A stretch of 49,135 nt of DNA, taken from NCBI GenBank assembly GCA_023480885.1, contig JAMCWX010000039.1, forward strand, positions 1-49,135, in the 5' to 3' direction. Position 1 is the stretch's first letter, and every line of letters begins with the position of its first letter. Shown here piece by piece: positions 17,535 through 26,297 of the stretch. Position numbers and translations under genes: made by a program. The notes beneath the pieces were generated by a model. It did no database searches. It was not told the DNA's origin and saw only the letters and a list, made by a program, of their open reading frames with translations. Source of the stretch: Chloroflexota bacterium (GTDB lineage: Bacteria > Chloroflexota > UBA6077 > FW602-bin22 > JACPRP01).

Positions 17535-18452
17535 TTGGCGAGACCTATCCCCTTCGCCTGCCCAAAGTGCCACAACATTCTCAGTGAGGCGCAAGCGTCC
17601 TTCGCGTGTACGGCTTGTGGCAAGGGTTACCCGTCGATAGATGGGATACCTAGCTTCGTCGGCGAGGATGCCTTCTACGAGGGCAAGTGGCTGGAGCCCG
17701 ATTTTTCTGCCGGCTCCCCACGCAACTGGCTGGTAAAGAAAGAGAGGTTCTTTCTCAGCGGGTTGCGGGGGCGCAAAGGCAGCGTCCTCGACCTGGGTTG
17801 TGGTGGAGGTTGGAAGCTCTTCGCAGACGTCGGGGTTGCCGTCGGCGTCGACGTGTCGCTGAGCTCGCTGCGCAATGCCAGGCGACTCTACAGCCAGGTG
17901 GCCCAGGCGAAGCTGTCCGAGCTTCCCTTCGAGGATGGGAGCTTCGATTTCGTCGTGAGCTCAGACGTGCTCGGCCACGTCTCTCTGGAGGGAAAGGGTA
18001 CAGTCCTGCGGGAGATATATCGTGTCCTGAAACGGGGAGGGAGAACGCTCAATTACGTCGAGACGGACGGGGACGATCCGATAATGAGGTTTGCAAAAGG
18101 TTACCCGGAGTTGTATTCTAAGCACATCGTCGAGCCAGAGGGCCACATTGGCCTGGAGCGAGCGGCGGAGGTCGTCTCCCGCTTTGCGGGAGCGGGGCTT
18201 AGACCTGTCCGGGTGGAGTTCTGCTACAAAGGGCTTACCTACGCCGGGCGCTTCGTTCAATACTTCGACAACGAATACAAAGGCAAATCCGCGCCGGTAC
18301 GCGGTCTCGTCGCAATCTGCAAACTGGCTACCGCAGCAAAGCCAATCGAGCTGGCCGCGAACCTTGGAATGAGTTTACTCATCGAGCTTGGCGACGTGGT
18401 TTTTCCAGAAAGCTGGGCTGGAGGAATCGCCGTTTGCTTCGAGAAGCCGTGA
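17535..18452 (+). CDS. Zinc-ribbon class I SAM-dependent methyltransferase
   Basis: A 305-residue protein whose N-terminus is a Trm112-like zinc ribbon (Cys9, Cys12, Cys25, Cys28). A Rossmann methyltransferase follows, with motif I VLDLGCGGG at 84-92 and the acidic GVDVS after it. TTG at 17535 has AAGGAGA upstream. In a polysaccharide locus it most likely O-methylates a sugar or modifies a lipid-linked intermediate. Position and substrate cannot be read from sequence. Confidence 0.8.
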   Translation: MARPIPFACPKCHNILSEAQASFACTACGKGYPSIDGIPSFVGEDAFYEGKWLEPDFSAGSPRNWLVKKERFFLSGLRGRKGSVLDLGCGGGWKLFADVGVAVGVDVSLSSLRNARRLYSQVAQAKLSELPFEDGSFDFVVSSDVLGHVSLEGKGTVLREIYRVLKRGGRTLNYVETDGDDPIMRFAKGYPELYSKHIVEPEGHIGLERAAEVVSRFAGAGLRPVRVEFCYKGLTYAGRFVQYFDNEYKGKSAPVRGLVAICKLATAAKPIELAANLGMSLLIELGDVVFPESWAGGIAVCFEKP

Positions 18453-18470
18453 TGTATAAGGGAGGATATA

Positions 18471-19151
18471 GTGGAGTTAAATGAGTACTGGCAGATAATC
18501 AGGCGCCACATCTGGCTGGTTATTGGCCTGACCTTGATCGCATTTGCCGCCAGTTGGGGCCTTGGAGTCAGCTTCCCGACTGCTTATCAGGCGACGATGC
18601 GGCTGGCGATCAAGCCACAGTCAGAGCAGCGCGCTGGCAGTTTCTACACTTACGATGAGTACTACGCCTATGTGGCCACAGAGTTTCTGCTCGACGACGT
18701 GATCGAGGTAATCGAGAGCCGCGCCTTCCACGACGATCTGGCTCAGAGGCTGGCGGGCAAGGTGGGGCCTTTGCCGGATAGGGCCGTCCAGGGCAAGAAA
18801 ATGCACCGCCTGTTGATGGTCAACGTCACTGCCGGCTCGCCAGAGGTTGCCCAGCGGGTGGCCGAAGCTGTCGCCGAAATACTAACAGAGCCTGGCAGCA
18901 AGTATTTTGCCAGCCTGAGCTGGCAGAATCCCCTGGTGACCGTCGTCGATCCACCGCGAACTGCACAGGTTGGGGAGAGTCGGAAGTACCTCGACGTGGC
19001 CCTGCGGACCGCCCTCGGCTTCATCGCCGGCATCGGCCTGGCCTTTCTTCTAGATTACCTGGACGGCACGATTACCGGAGCAGAGCAAGCCGAACGCCTG
19101 ACGCGGCTCACAGTCCTGGGGGAGATCCCGAGGCGGAGAAGGTTTTTCTAG
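18471..19151 (+). CDS. Wzz/YveK-like polysaccharide chain-length protein
   Basis: A 226-residue protein with one membrane helix near residues 14-34, an extracytoplasmic alpha/beta region and a second helix near 183-203. This is the layout of Wzz/YveK (polysaccharide co-polymerase) proteins. GTG at 18471 has GGGAGG upstream. No BY-kinase domain is fused to it or adjacent, and the C-terminal tail (ERLTRLTVLGEIPRRRRFF) ends just where kinase-coupled relatives continue. It probably sets chain length together with one of the two Wzy-like proteins and closes the plus-strand locus. Confidence 0.8.
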   Translation: MELNEYWQIIRRHIWLVIGLTLIAFAASWGLGVSFPTAYQATMRLAIKPQSEQRAGSFYTYDEYYAYVATEFLLDDVIEVIESRAFHDDLAQRLAGKVGPLPDRAVQGKKMHRLLMVNVTAGSPEVAQRVAEAVAEILTEPGSKYFASLSWQNPLVTVVDPPRTAQVGESRKYLDVALRTALGFIAGIGLAFLLDYLDGTITGAEQAERLTRLTVLGEIPRRRRFF

Positions 19152-19186
19152 GCCGGCCGCGTCCGTCGCTCTTCAATTGATCGTAG

Positions 19187-19810
19187 TCACGAACTGCTCG
19201 AAGTCCGTGGCGAAAGCCCGTGCAATATGAAGTTCATCAGGTCCTCGAATATCTCGTCGGGTGGAGGCTGGTTCTCCCACAGGACCCAGCGCATGCCCAG
19301 GAAGTCGCCGATGCCCATGAGGCAGTAGGCCAGGCACTCAGGGTCCAGACGCTCGATCTGCTCGCCGCCCATCGCCTCGGCGAGGCCGCGGGCATAGCTC
19401 TGGGCCAGCCGGCGATAGTACCAGCGGAAAATCTCTTCGTCCACGTACTCCGCCTGACGGACCACACGGTACAGGTTGCGGTGCCTGGTGACGAAGGTGA
19501 AGAAGGTGCGGAACCCAACGCGCTCCATCGCGGCGCGGTCGGCGATGCCGCGCACCGCCTCGCCGATCTCGCGGCGAAGCGTGTGGCTCAGCTCTTTCAC
19601 CAACTCGATGAGGGTTGCCTTCTTATCCGTGAAGTAGAGGTAGAAGGTCCCCTGGGCCACCCCGGCCCGCTGGCAGATGTCGACCACCCCCGTCCGCTCA
19701 TATCCCCTCTCCCCGAAAAGCTCCTCGGCCGCTTCCAGAATTCTTTGCCTGGTTTGCTGCCCCCGAGAGGTCACAGGCCGAGTGGGCGCCCTCTTGATCC
19801 GTAAAGCCAA
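19187..19810 (-). CDS. TetR/AcrR-family transcriptional regulator
   Basis: A 207-residue regulator. The N-terminal TetR helix-turn-helix includes RILEAAEELFGERGYERT and GVAQGTFYLYFTDKKATL (about residues 23-70). The C-terminal ligand domain is rich in aromatic and acidic residues. TTG at 19810 is the start. It is the last gene of the minus-strand catabolic operon. Its natural target is the palindrome at 29826-29846 just downstream of the operon's -10 box, with an acyl-CoA or pathway acid as inducer. That regulation is inferred. Confidence 0.85.
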   Translation of the reverse strand: MALRIKRAPTRPVTSRGQQTRQRILEAAEELFGERGYERTGVVDICQRAGVAQGTFYLYFTDKKATLIELVKELSHTLRREIGEAVRGIADRAAMERVGFRTFFTFVTRHRNLYRVVRQAEYVDEEIFRWYYRRLAQSYARGLAEAMGGEQIERLDPECLAYCLMGIGDFLGMRWVLWENQPPPDEIFEDLMNFILHGLSPRTSSSS

Positions 19811-19849
19811 TGTGCGAACCCTTTCCGGCGTGAGCTTGATTGGCTGCCC

Positions 19850-20674
19850 TTACGGTGCCGCGTTTCCCGCCTCGTGCTTGGCGACGAAACCAATGACGGC
19901 AGTCAGGAACTCGCTCGACTTCTCCAGGAACGCCCCGTGCCCCGCTTGCGGGATGACGACGAACTCGCAGCCGCTCACATTCTCATATATTACCATCATT
20001 TCCCTCACCGGCGCTACGATGTCCTGCTCTGCTCCGATGAGCAGCGTGGGAACTTTGATCTGCTGCATCTCCTGCGGGGCAACGTAGTACTTGCTCGTGC
20101 TTCTCACCAGCCGTACGAACCCCTCGAACCACTCTCTGGTCAGCAGGGCACCGAATGCCTCCTGTCGCTCGCGAAGCAGGTCCGAATGGGTTTGATAGAA
20201 GGTTGCCGAGTAAATGAACGGCGTCGCCAACTGGAAGAACTTCGCCCCGTCGTCGAGTTCGGCGGCCACTTCCCAGGCCTGGCCTATCTCTCGCAGGTGT
20301 GGGCTGACGTAGCTCATCGCGTTGGCCAGGATCAACGTCTTCAGTCGGTCCTGGTGCGCCAGGGCGAACTTCAGGGCCACGTCGCCGCCGTACGACAGGC
20401 CCATCACGTGCGCCTTGGGTATCTGCAACTCGTCGACTAACTGTAGCACATCGCCGACGTGCACGTCGAGGTCGTATTGCTCGGCCATTCGCGACGAGTT
20501 GCCTTGATCCCGGAAGTCGAGCAGAATCAGCCTGAACGTGCTGGCCACTGCGGGGATCAAATCCTTCCAGCTCAGGGCACTCATCATGATCCCGTTCAAG
20601 AAGATCACTGGCTCGCCCTGGCCGTGTACCTCGTAGTAGAGCCGAGCACCATCCTCGGTTCTGATGAAGGGCAT
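19850..20674 (-). CDS. Alpha/beta-fold hydrolase
   Basis: A 274-residue alpha/beta hydrolase. The nucleophile elbow GLSYGG (about residues 96-101) carries the catalytic Ser, and the C-terminal GHGAFLEK supplies the catalytic His. The Asp would be in IGAEQDIV. The oxyanion-hole region is FLNGIMM. ATG at 20674 follows GGGGAGGTG. It lies 16 bp after the acyl-CoA ligase gene in the operon. Possible roles are ester, lactone or C-C (meta-cleavage) hydrolysis in the breakdown of an imported compound. Confidence 0.83.
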   Translation of the reverse strand: MPFIRTEDGARLYYEVHGQGEPVIFLNGIMMSALSWKDLIPAVASTFRLILLDFRDQGNSSRMAEQYDLDVHVGDVLQLVDELQIPKAHVMGLSYGGDVALKFALAHQDRLKTLILANAMSYVSPHLREIGQAWEVAAELDDGAKFFQLATPFIYSATFYQTHSDLLRERQEAFGALLTREWFEGFVRLVRSTSKYYVAPQEMQQIKVPTLLIGAEQDIVAPVREMMVIYENVSGCEFVVIPQAGHGAFLEKSSEFLTAVIGFVAKHEAGNAAP

Positions 20675-20690
20675 GTCCGCACCTCCCCTA

Positions 20691-22286
20691 TCACACTTCC
20701 TCGTAGAGCTCTCTTATCTTCCTTCGATCGATCTTGCCCGTCTCGGCCGTCGGCAGCGAGTCCACGATGAGCAGCTTCCTGGGCCTCTTGAAAGGAGCCA
20801 GATGATTGGTGACATGCTCGACGATCTCCTGCTCAGTCAGGTTCTCGCCGGCCTTGGGCGTGATGATGGCCTTCGGCGTCTGGCCCCAGGTGGGGTGCCG
20901 ACCCCTGACCACCACGGCGTTGGCCACCTTGGGATGGGCAAAGATGACCCGCTCTATCTCGGCGGGATAGATGTTCTCTCCTCCGCTGATTATCATGTCA
21001 TCGCTCCGGCCCAGGACGTAGAAATAGCCATCCTCGTCCACCATGCCCAGATCGCCAGTGAAGATCCAGTCCCCTCGGAACTTCTGAGCTTCGTCCTCAG
21101 GACGGTTCCAGTAGCCGGCCGCGCCGGTCGGCTCCCGCCTGATCACTATCTCGCCGACCTCGCCCTGTCCCAGCTCGACGGCATTGCGGTCCACGAGCCG
21201 GGCCTCGACGAAGGCAGGGGGCTTGCCCATGCACTCCGCGGGCTTGGTCAGGATGAGATCGTCTTTGCTGCGCGCCGGCCAGTTGAAGCCCGTGGCGCCG
21301 GTCTCGGTCAGCCCGTAGCCGCTGATGTAGGTGATGCCCCGGTCGACGAAAGCCCCTTTCAACTCGGCCGGTTGGGGCTCGCCCCCGCCGTTGACCACCC
21401 TGAGCGAGCCAACGTAGTCCTCCCAGCCGTCGACCTGGGTCATCATCTTGAGTTGGGTGGCTATGCCGAAGTGGTAAGTCACCCTGTGCTTCTTGATCAG
21501 CTCGAGGGCCCCTCGGGCTGTCCATGCGGTCTGCAGGACGATAGCGCCGCCGATCATCAGCATGTAGAGCTGGAAGCAGGTGAGGCCGCCAGAGTGGAAC
21601 ATAGGTGGGGCGCCCAGATACACGTCATCGCGCGTTAGCGAGGCCGAGATGCCGTTGCTGAGGCAGGCGAAAAACGTGCTGCGATGGGTGAGTTTCACCC
21701 CTTTGGGCCGGCCGCTCGTCCCGGCGGTGAACAGGATCATAGCCACATCCTCGGGGGCGGTGGCGGTCCCCGGCTCGGCCTCGGGCATATCGCGCACGAG
21801 GCCGTCGTAGGGCTTCGCCGCGCCGAAGGCCGAGGCGCCAACCTCGACCAGCCGAAGAGGCCGATCCCGGCCGGCGAGGATCTCGCCCACCTTCTGGCCA
21901 TAGTCGCTATCGAACACGAGGATAGCCGGCTCAGTATCGTCGACCAGAAAGCGAATCTCCTGGCTGGCCAGCCGAAAGTTGGCCGGTGTGTAGATGGCGC
22001 CGATCTTCACGCAGGCCAAAATGGTCTCCAGCGTCTCGATGCGATTGGGCATCAGGACGAACACTCTGTCTCCCTGGCGAACGCCGGCCTCGAGCAGGGC
22101 GTGGGCTAGGCGGTTCACTCGGCGGTTGAGCTGGCCATAGGATAGCTGATGCTCGCCATCTTTGCCCGCCGCTATCACCGCGGTCTTGTCTGGGTGGCCG
22201 GAGAGGGCGGCGTTTCTGGCCACTATGTCGGCGATGTTATAGACGGCGCCAGGGCCGGGGTAGACCGATTGAACGTGATTGGCCAT
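20691..22286 (-). CDS. Acyl-CoA synthetase/AMP-dependent ligase
   Basis: A 531-residue ANL-superfamily enzyme. The start is ATG 22286, which has GAGGTGAT 6 nt upstream. An upstream in-frame ATG at 22322 would lie inside the preceding gene. Motifs in order are the phosphate loop FTAGTSGRPKGVKLTH, the A5 segment GYGLTETGATGF, the hinge motif GDLGMVDEDGYFYVLGRSDD and the catalytic lysine in ETGKIDR near the C-terminus. It forms an acyl-adenylate and then an acyl-CoA, activating the carboxylic acid handled by this operon. Chain length or aromaticity of the substrate is not decided. Confidence 0.92.
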   Translation of the reverse strand: MANHVQSVYPGPGAVYNIADIVARNAALSGHPDKTAVIAAGKDGEHQLSYGQLNRRVNRLAHALLEAGVRQGDRVFVLMPNRIETLETILACVKIGAIYTPANFRLASQEIRFLVDDTEPAILVFDSDYGQKVGEILAGRDRPLRLVEVGASAFGAAKPYDGLVRDMPEAEPGTATAPEDVAMILFTAGTSGRPKGVKLTHRSTFFACLSNGISASLTRDDVYLGAPPMFHSGGLTCFQLYMLMIGGAIVLQTAWTARGALELIKKHRVTYHFGIATQLKMMTQVDGWEDYVGSLRVVNGGGEPQPAELKGAFVDRGITYISGYGLTETGATGFNWPARSKDDLILTKPAECMGKPPAFVEARLVDRNAVELGQGEVGEIVIRREPTGAAGYWNRPEDEAQKFRGDWIFTGDLGMVDEDGYFYVLGRSDDMIISGGENIYPAEIERVIFAHPKVANAVVVRGRHPTWGQTPKAIITPKAGENLTEQEIVEHVTNHLAPFKRPRKLLIVDSLPTAETGKIDRRKIRELYEEV

Positions 22287-22293
22287 AGGATAA

Positions 22294-22881
22294 TCACCTC
22301 GTTTTCTCCAGTAACCAGGCAATGTTCTCGGCGAAGCGCCTGATGATCCTTATCCCCTCTTCGTCCTTTGCCGCGTCGCCGATGCTCCTGGCGACCCCGA
22401 CATTCCAGTAGATGGAGCCAGGCACGATGAAGTCGTTGATGTGGAACCAGAGCAAGAGCTGGGCGAAGGCAAAGTTCTGGCCTGCTCGCCGGGCGACGGT
22501 AATGGGCCCGCCCACCTTGCGTGAGAAGACGCCCGGCCCATAGTTTGGGAACCCCGCCTTGTCGGGGAAGCCGGCGCGGACGAGCAGAGACCACAGCGTA
22601 GGGTGTGGAGCGCTGAAGTGCACCGGTGACCCGACGACGATAGCGTCAGCGGCCACCATCTGCTCGTAGATCTCGAGGAAGTCATCCCCTTCGATCTGAC
22701 ACCGGTGATCTGGCGCGCCCCGGCACTTGTAGTCCGCCTCACAGGGTCGAATGGTCTTCCCTCGCAGCAAGATCATTCGCGTCTCGATGCCCTGAGCCTG
22801 GAGCGTCTCGAGGGCCGTGCTCACATAGAACTCCGAATTGCTGCCCGCTCGCGGGCTGCCGACGATTCCTAAGGCTAGCAA
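22294..22881 (-). CDS. Flavodoxin-family / iron-sulfur flavoprotein-like NAD(P)H-dependent reductase
   Basis: A 195-residue flavodoxin-fold protein. TTG at 22881 is preferred because GGAGG lies 6 nt upstream, though an ATG at 22899 is in frame. The FMN phosphate loop GSPRAGSNSEF is at the N-terminus, and VVGSPVHFSAPHPTLW is the second FMN loop. Three cysteines (CEADYKCRGAPDHRC) occupy the position where Isf-type proteins bind a compact [4Fe-4S] cluster, but the spacing is wider than usual and one ligand may be missing. A role in electron supply to a reduction step of the operon is inferred. Confidence 0.72.
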   Translation of the reverse strand: MLALGIVGSPRAGSNSEFYVSTALETLQAQGIETRMILLRGKTIRPCEADYKCRGAPDHRCQIEGDDFLEIYEQMVAADAIVVGSPVHFSAPHPTLWSLLVRAGFPDKAGFPNYGPGVFSRKVGGPITVARRAGQNFAFAQLLLWFHINDFIVPGSIYWNVGVARSIGDAAKDEEGIRIIRRFAENIAWLLEKTR

Positions 22882-22895
22882 GTCTCTCCTCCCAT

Positions 22896-23597
22896 TCACA
22901 AGCCAAGGTATGATCGCTTCACATGCTCGTTGCCGGCCAGACTGGCAGCGTCTCCTTCCAGCGCAATCTCACCGTTCTCCAGGACATACCCCCTATCGAT
23001 CGCCTTCAGGCTCTGGCGGACGTTCTGTTCGGCCAGCAGAATGGATGCCTTTTGCTTGATCTCCTTCAGCGTACCGAAGAGATGCGTCACCACCGAGGGC
23101 TGCAAGCCCAGCGACGGCTCGTCCAGTATAATCAGCTTGGGATTGGCCATCAAGGCCCGACCGATGGCCAGCATGCGCTGCTCGCCGCCGCTCAGCGTCC
23201 CGGCTGGCTGGCCGAGGCGCTGTTTGAGGATCGGAAACAGCTCGAACACGAACTCCATCGTCGATTTCATCTTCTCTCTAGCCGCAGGAATGTGAGCCGC
23301 CCCTGACTCCAGGTTGCCCTTGACCGCCATCAGGGGGAAGAGCTCCCTCTCCTGCGGGACCAGGGCAATGCCCAGATGCGCTATCTGGTGGGGCGCCAGT
23401 CCCAGCAAGGATCGGCCCTCGAAGACGATCTCGCCGCGAGCGGGTCTGGCCAGGCCCATAATGGCGTTGATCAACGTCGTCTTCCCCGCGCCGTTAGGCC
23501 CGAACAGGCCCACCGATTCCCTCCCTACCTCGATGGTGAGGGCTCTTAGCACGTGCAGCTTGCCGTAGTAGTTATCGATGCCTCTTACCGCCAGCAT
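22896..23597 (-). CDS. livF: ABC transporter ATP-binding protein, LivF type
   Basis: A 233-residue ATPase with Walker A GPNGAGKTT, Q-loop region LVPQERELF, ABC signature LSGGEQRML and Walker B LIILDEPSLGL. It lacks the long C-terminal extension of LivG and fits LivF of branched-chain amino acid/amide (HAAT) importers. It starts within the stop of livG (TAATG), so the two are translationally coupled. It pairs with LivG at the cytoplasmic face of LivH/LivM. Confidence 0.92.
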   Translation of the reverse strand: MLAVRGIDNYYGKLHVLRALTIEVGRESVGLFGPNGAGKTTLINAIMGLARPARGEIVFEGRSLLGLAPHQIAHLGIALVPQERELFPLMAVKGNLESGAAHIPAAREKMKSTMEFVFELFPILKQRLGQPAGTLSGGEQRMLAIGRALMANPKLIILDEPSLGLQPSVVTHLFGTLKEIKQKASILLAEQNVRQSLKAIDRGYVLENGEIALEGDAASLAGNEHVKRSYLGL

Positions 23598-24367
23598 TAT
23601 TCCTCTTCACCCAGATAGGCGCCTATCACTCGGGGGTCCCGAGAAACCTCCTCATAGGGCCCCTGCGCGATCTTCTCTCCGTGGTCCAATACTATAACCC
23701 TCTCCGTCAATTCCCTTATCACGCTCATCACGTGCTCGATGATGCAGACAGTCACACCTTGAGCGCAGACCTGGCGCACCAGGTCGATCATCTCTCGCGT
23801 TTCATCCACGTTGAGGCCGGCCATAACCTCGTCGAGCAGCAGAATCCTGGGCTGGGTCGAAAGGGCGCGCGCTATCTCCATCTTCTTGATCTCCAGCACC
23901 GTGAGCTTGGCTATGGCGCGGTCAACACGCGACAGGCCCATAAACTGGCATATCCCCAGGCTCTGGCTTCGGGCTTCCTTCAGGCTGGCGCCCCGTCCAA
24001 AAAGGGAGCCCACCATGATGTTCTGCAACAAGTTGAGGCCCTGGACGGGGCGCACGATCTGGAAAGTGCGAGCGATGCCCAGCCGGCAGCGGAGGTGCGC
24101 CGGCAACTCGGTGATGTCTCGCCCCTGGAACAGTATTCTACCGCTCGTGGGAGGGTAGATGCCGCCGATGACGTTGATCAGGGTCGTCTTGCCCGCTCCA
24201 TTTGGGCCAATGATCCCCAGGACCTCGTGGGCATTGACGGCGAAGCTGACCTGTCTAAGCGCCGCCAGCCCACCGAACCGCCGCACCAGGGAGTCGATCT
24301 CCAACACGGCCATCTCCCCGGCCATCTGATTGGTCATAGTCGGATCTTGATGCTCTATCGAGCGCAA
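23597..24367 (-). CDS. livG: ABC transporter ATP-binding protein, LivG type
   Basis: A 256-residue ATPase with Walker A GPNGAGKTT. In the signature region the sequence reads LTVLEIKKMEIARAL, the altered C-loop usual in LivG, which lacks the canonical LSGGQ. Walker B is ILLLDEVMAGL, and the HAAT-type tail is LDHGEKIAQGPYEEV. TTG at 24367 has GAGGGAG about 8 nt upstream. ATG codons at 24337 and later are alternatives. Confidence 0.9.
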   Translation of the reverse strand: MRSIEHQDPTMTNQMAGEMAVLEIDSLVRRFGGLAALRQVSFAVNAHEVLGIIGPNGAGKTTLINVIGGIYPPTSGRILFQGRDITELPAHLRCRLGIARTFQIVRPVQGLNLLQNIMVGSLFGRGASLKEARSQSLGICQFMGLSRVDRAIAKLTVLEIKKMEIARALSTQPRILLLDEVMAGLNVDETREMIDLVRQVCAQGVTVCIIEHVMSVIRELTERVIVLDHGEKIAQGPYEEVSRDPRVIGAYLGEEE

Positions 24368-24369
24368 AG

Positions 24370-25362
24370 CTACTGCTCCCTCACAAACTGTTCCTTCATC
24401 TTGCCCGCTACTCCCTGCGGCATCAGCAGGATGACCAGAGTGATGACGGCTCCGTAGACCAGCAGATGGCCGTAGGGCAACTGTAACTTCAGGTACTCGG
24501 CCACCGAACCCAGGACCAAGGCTCCGATGATGGGTCCCAAAGTGCTATGCATCCCGCCCAGAAGGCACATAGCTATCGGCAGGAGGGTGAAGTCGATGTC
24601 GAAGGTGCCCTCGGGGGACACGAAGGCGTACTGCTGGGCAAAGGAGGCGCCGACGATTCCCTGAATGGCCGAGGTGACCGCGAAAACGAACACCGCGTAC
24701 TTGAAGATATCCAGGCCACTCGATCGGGCCACCATCTCGTCGTGCCTGATCGAGGTGATGGCGAAGTAGACCCTGGTCCTTTGGAATGCTTCCGAGATAG
24801 CGATAGTGACCAGAGCGATGGCCAGAAGCAGCCAGTAGGTCTTAGTCGGATCCCCGTCAAAGATTGCCGATGGCAGCACCGTGCCCTCCGGCCCGCCGGT
24901 GAGGCCGGGCAGATTCCTGACAATCACGCGGAATATCTCCGTCAGCGCCAGAGTGGTGATGGCGAAGTACATGCCGCGTAGTTGGAGTGTTGTCAAACCC
25001 AGGACCAAGGCCGCGGCCATGGCGGCGAGGCCTCCGACGGCTATGCTCAGAAGAGGATCGAGCTTCAGGTTCAGGGCCGTGAGCGCAGCGCTGTAGGCGC
25101 CGATTCCGAAGAACCCGGCCACGCCGAACGAAATCTGGCCCGTCCGCACTAGCATGTCCCAGCTCAAGGCCAGGCACAGATACGTCAGGATTATGGTGGC
25201 CGTGTGCTGAAGATAGACCCCGGCGTAAAGGGGAAAAGCCACAGCCAGGCCTGTGCCGATAACCCAGAGGGCCAGCCGCCAATGGCTTAGGTAACCTGCC
25301 TTCGATGCGATTGCACCAGGATCACGGCGACTATGGCCACGAAGAAGATCAAGTCCGCCCAT
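24370..25362 (-). CDS. livM: Branched-chain-type ABC transporter permease, LivM type
   Basis: A 330-residue membrane permease with about nine helices and the LivM signature region QISFGVAGFFGIGAYSAAL near residues 96-114. ATG at 25362 has AAAGGAG 8 nt upstream. The gene therefore overlaps the end of livH by 76 bp, and no better internal start is visible. It forms the translocation channel with LivH. Confidence 0.88.
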   Translation of the reverse strand: MGGLDLLRGHSRRDPGAIASKAGYLSHWRLALWVIGTGLAVAFPLYAGVYLQHTATIILTYLCLALSWDMLVRTGQISFGVAGFFGIGAYSAALTALNLKLDPLLSIAVGGLAAMAAALVLGLTTLQLRGMYFAITTLALTEIFRVIVRNLPGLTGGPEGTVLPSAIFDGDPTKTYWLLLAIALVTIAISEAFQRTRVYFAITSIRHDEMVARSSGLDIFKYAVFVFAVTSAIQGIVGASFAQQYAFVSPEGTFDIDFTLLPIAMCLLGGMHSTLGPIIGALVLGSVAEYLKLQLPYGHLLVYGAVITLVILLMPQGVAGKMKEQFVREQ

Positions 25363-26216
25363 CCGGCATACTCCTTTGAAGTGCTAACGAGGCTCTCGGC
25401 CAGTCCCAGAATCAAGCTACACCACAGGATCCCCCTCAAGTTGCCCAGCCCAGCCATAGCGGCCAGGCAGAAAGATTTGAAAGTGAGCCCACCTCCCACC
25501 AGGGGAAAAACGGCGTGCCTGGTCAGGAAGAGCACGCCCACGGCACCAGCTAGCGCCAGCGAGATGCTGAACACGATAAGATACACACGATCGACGTTTA
25601 TGCCCACGATTCTGGCGCCCACCGGATTCTGCCCGCTGGCGGAGGCCGCTTGCCCCAGCCTCGTCCGCTGCAGAAAGAAGGTGAGGCCAGCGAACTCGAT
25701 CACGGCTGCGGCGACATACACGAAACCGTAAGTGCCGAAGGTCAGCGAGCCGATAGTGGCCGACGTGGAGGTGTACTCGGTGTTGATGCTGACCGGTTGC
25801 GAGGTCCATAGCAGAGTTGCTGTCTGTTGCAGAACAATGGCCAGGCCAAAGGTTAGAAGGAGCTGGCTCAGCTCCGATGAGCCGATGACGTGTTTGATGG
25901 TGGCCCGATAGACCACGGCCCCCAGCAGGAACAGTCCGAGCGCTGCCGGCAGAATGGCCACTAGGGGATCGCCCTGGGTGTGGACGGCGAACCAGTAAGC
26001 CAGATAGGCTCCCAGCATCAGAAAATCGCCGTGGGCCAGGTTCACGATGCCCACTATTCCCAGGATAAGAGCCATGGGCAAAGCGATGGCGGCATAGAGG
26101 CCGGCCCTCTGGACCCCTTCGATGACCGCGTAGGGATGCCACCAGGCCAGAACTACGATGAATAAGGCCAGAGGAACGGCGATCTGATACCGACGAGATC
26201 GCGGCAACGCTGACAT
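25287..26216 (-). CDS. livH: Branched-chain-type ABC transporter permease, LivH type
   Basis: A 309-residue polytopic permease with the LivH-type region LILGIVGIVNLAHGDFLMLGAYLAYW (described here in part: GIVNLAHGDF near residues 54-63). It has eight or so membrane helices. It is separated from the solute-binding-protein gene by 81 bp that hold a strong hairpin, and it overlaps livM downstream. Confidence 0.88.
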   Translation of the reverse strand: MSALPRSRRYQIAVPLALFIVVLAWWHPYAVIEGVQRAGLYAAIALPMALILGIVGIVNLAHGDFLMLGAYLAYWFAVHTQGDPLVAILPAALGLFLLGAVVYRATIKHVIGSSELSQLLLTFGLAIVLQQTATLLWTSQPVSINTEYTSTSATIGSLTFGTYGFVYVAAAVIEFAGLTFFLQRTRLGQAASASGQNPVGARIVGINVDRVYLIVFSISLALAGAVGVLFLTRHAVFPLVGGGLTFKSFCLAAMAGLGNLRGILWCSLILGLAESLVSTSKEYAGWADLIFFVAIVAVILVQSHRRQVT

Positions 26217-26232
26217 CGTCTAGCTCCATCTT

Positions 26233-26271
26233 CCGGGCAGCGGCAGGGCGCCCGGCCCTGGGGCTGCCCGG
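26233..26271 (-). promoter_or_regulatory. Strong intercistronic hairpin between livK-like and livH
   Basis: A 39-nt inverted repeat. CCGGGCAGC (26233-26241) pairs with GCTGCCCGG (26263-26271), and inside that CAGGGC pairs with GCCCTG around a short loop. No T tract follows, so it is not an ordinary terminator. Its place directly after the binding-protein gene is typical of mRNA-stabilising or attenuating hairpins that raise binding-protein levels over permease levels. That role is inferred. Confidence 0.6.
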
Positions 26272-26297
26272 GTGTTGGTCCTCGGAATCCTCCCGCC

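Noticed and set aside
20664..21638. Long plus-strand open frame (324 codons) opposite the acyl-CoA ligase
   Set aside because: Shadow of the conserved ligase frame with no domain or ribosome site.
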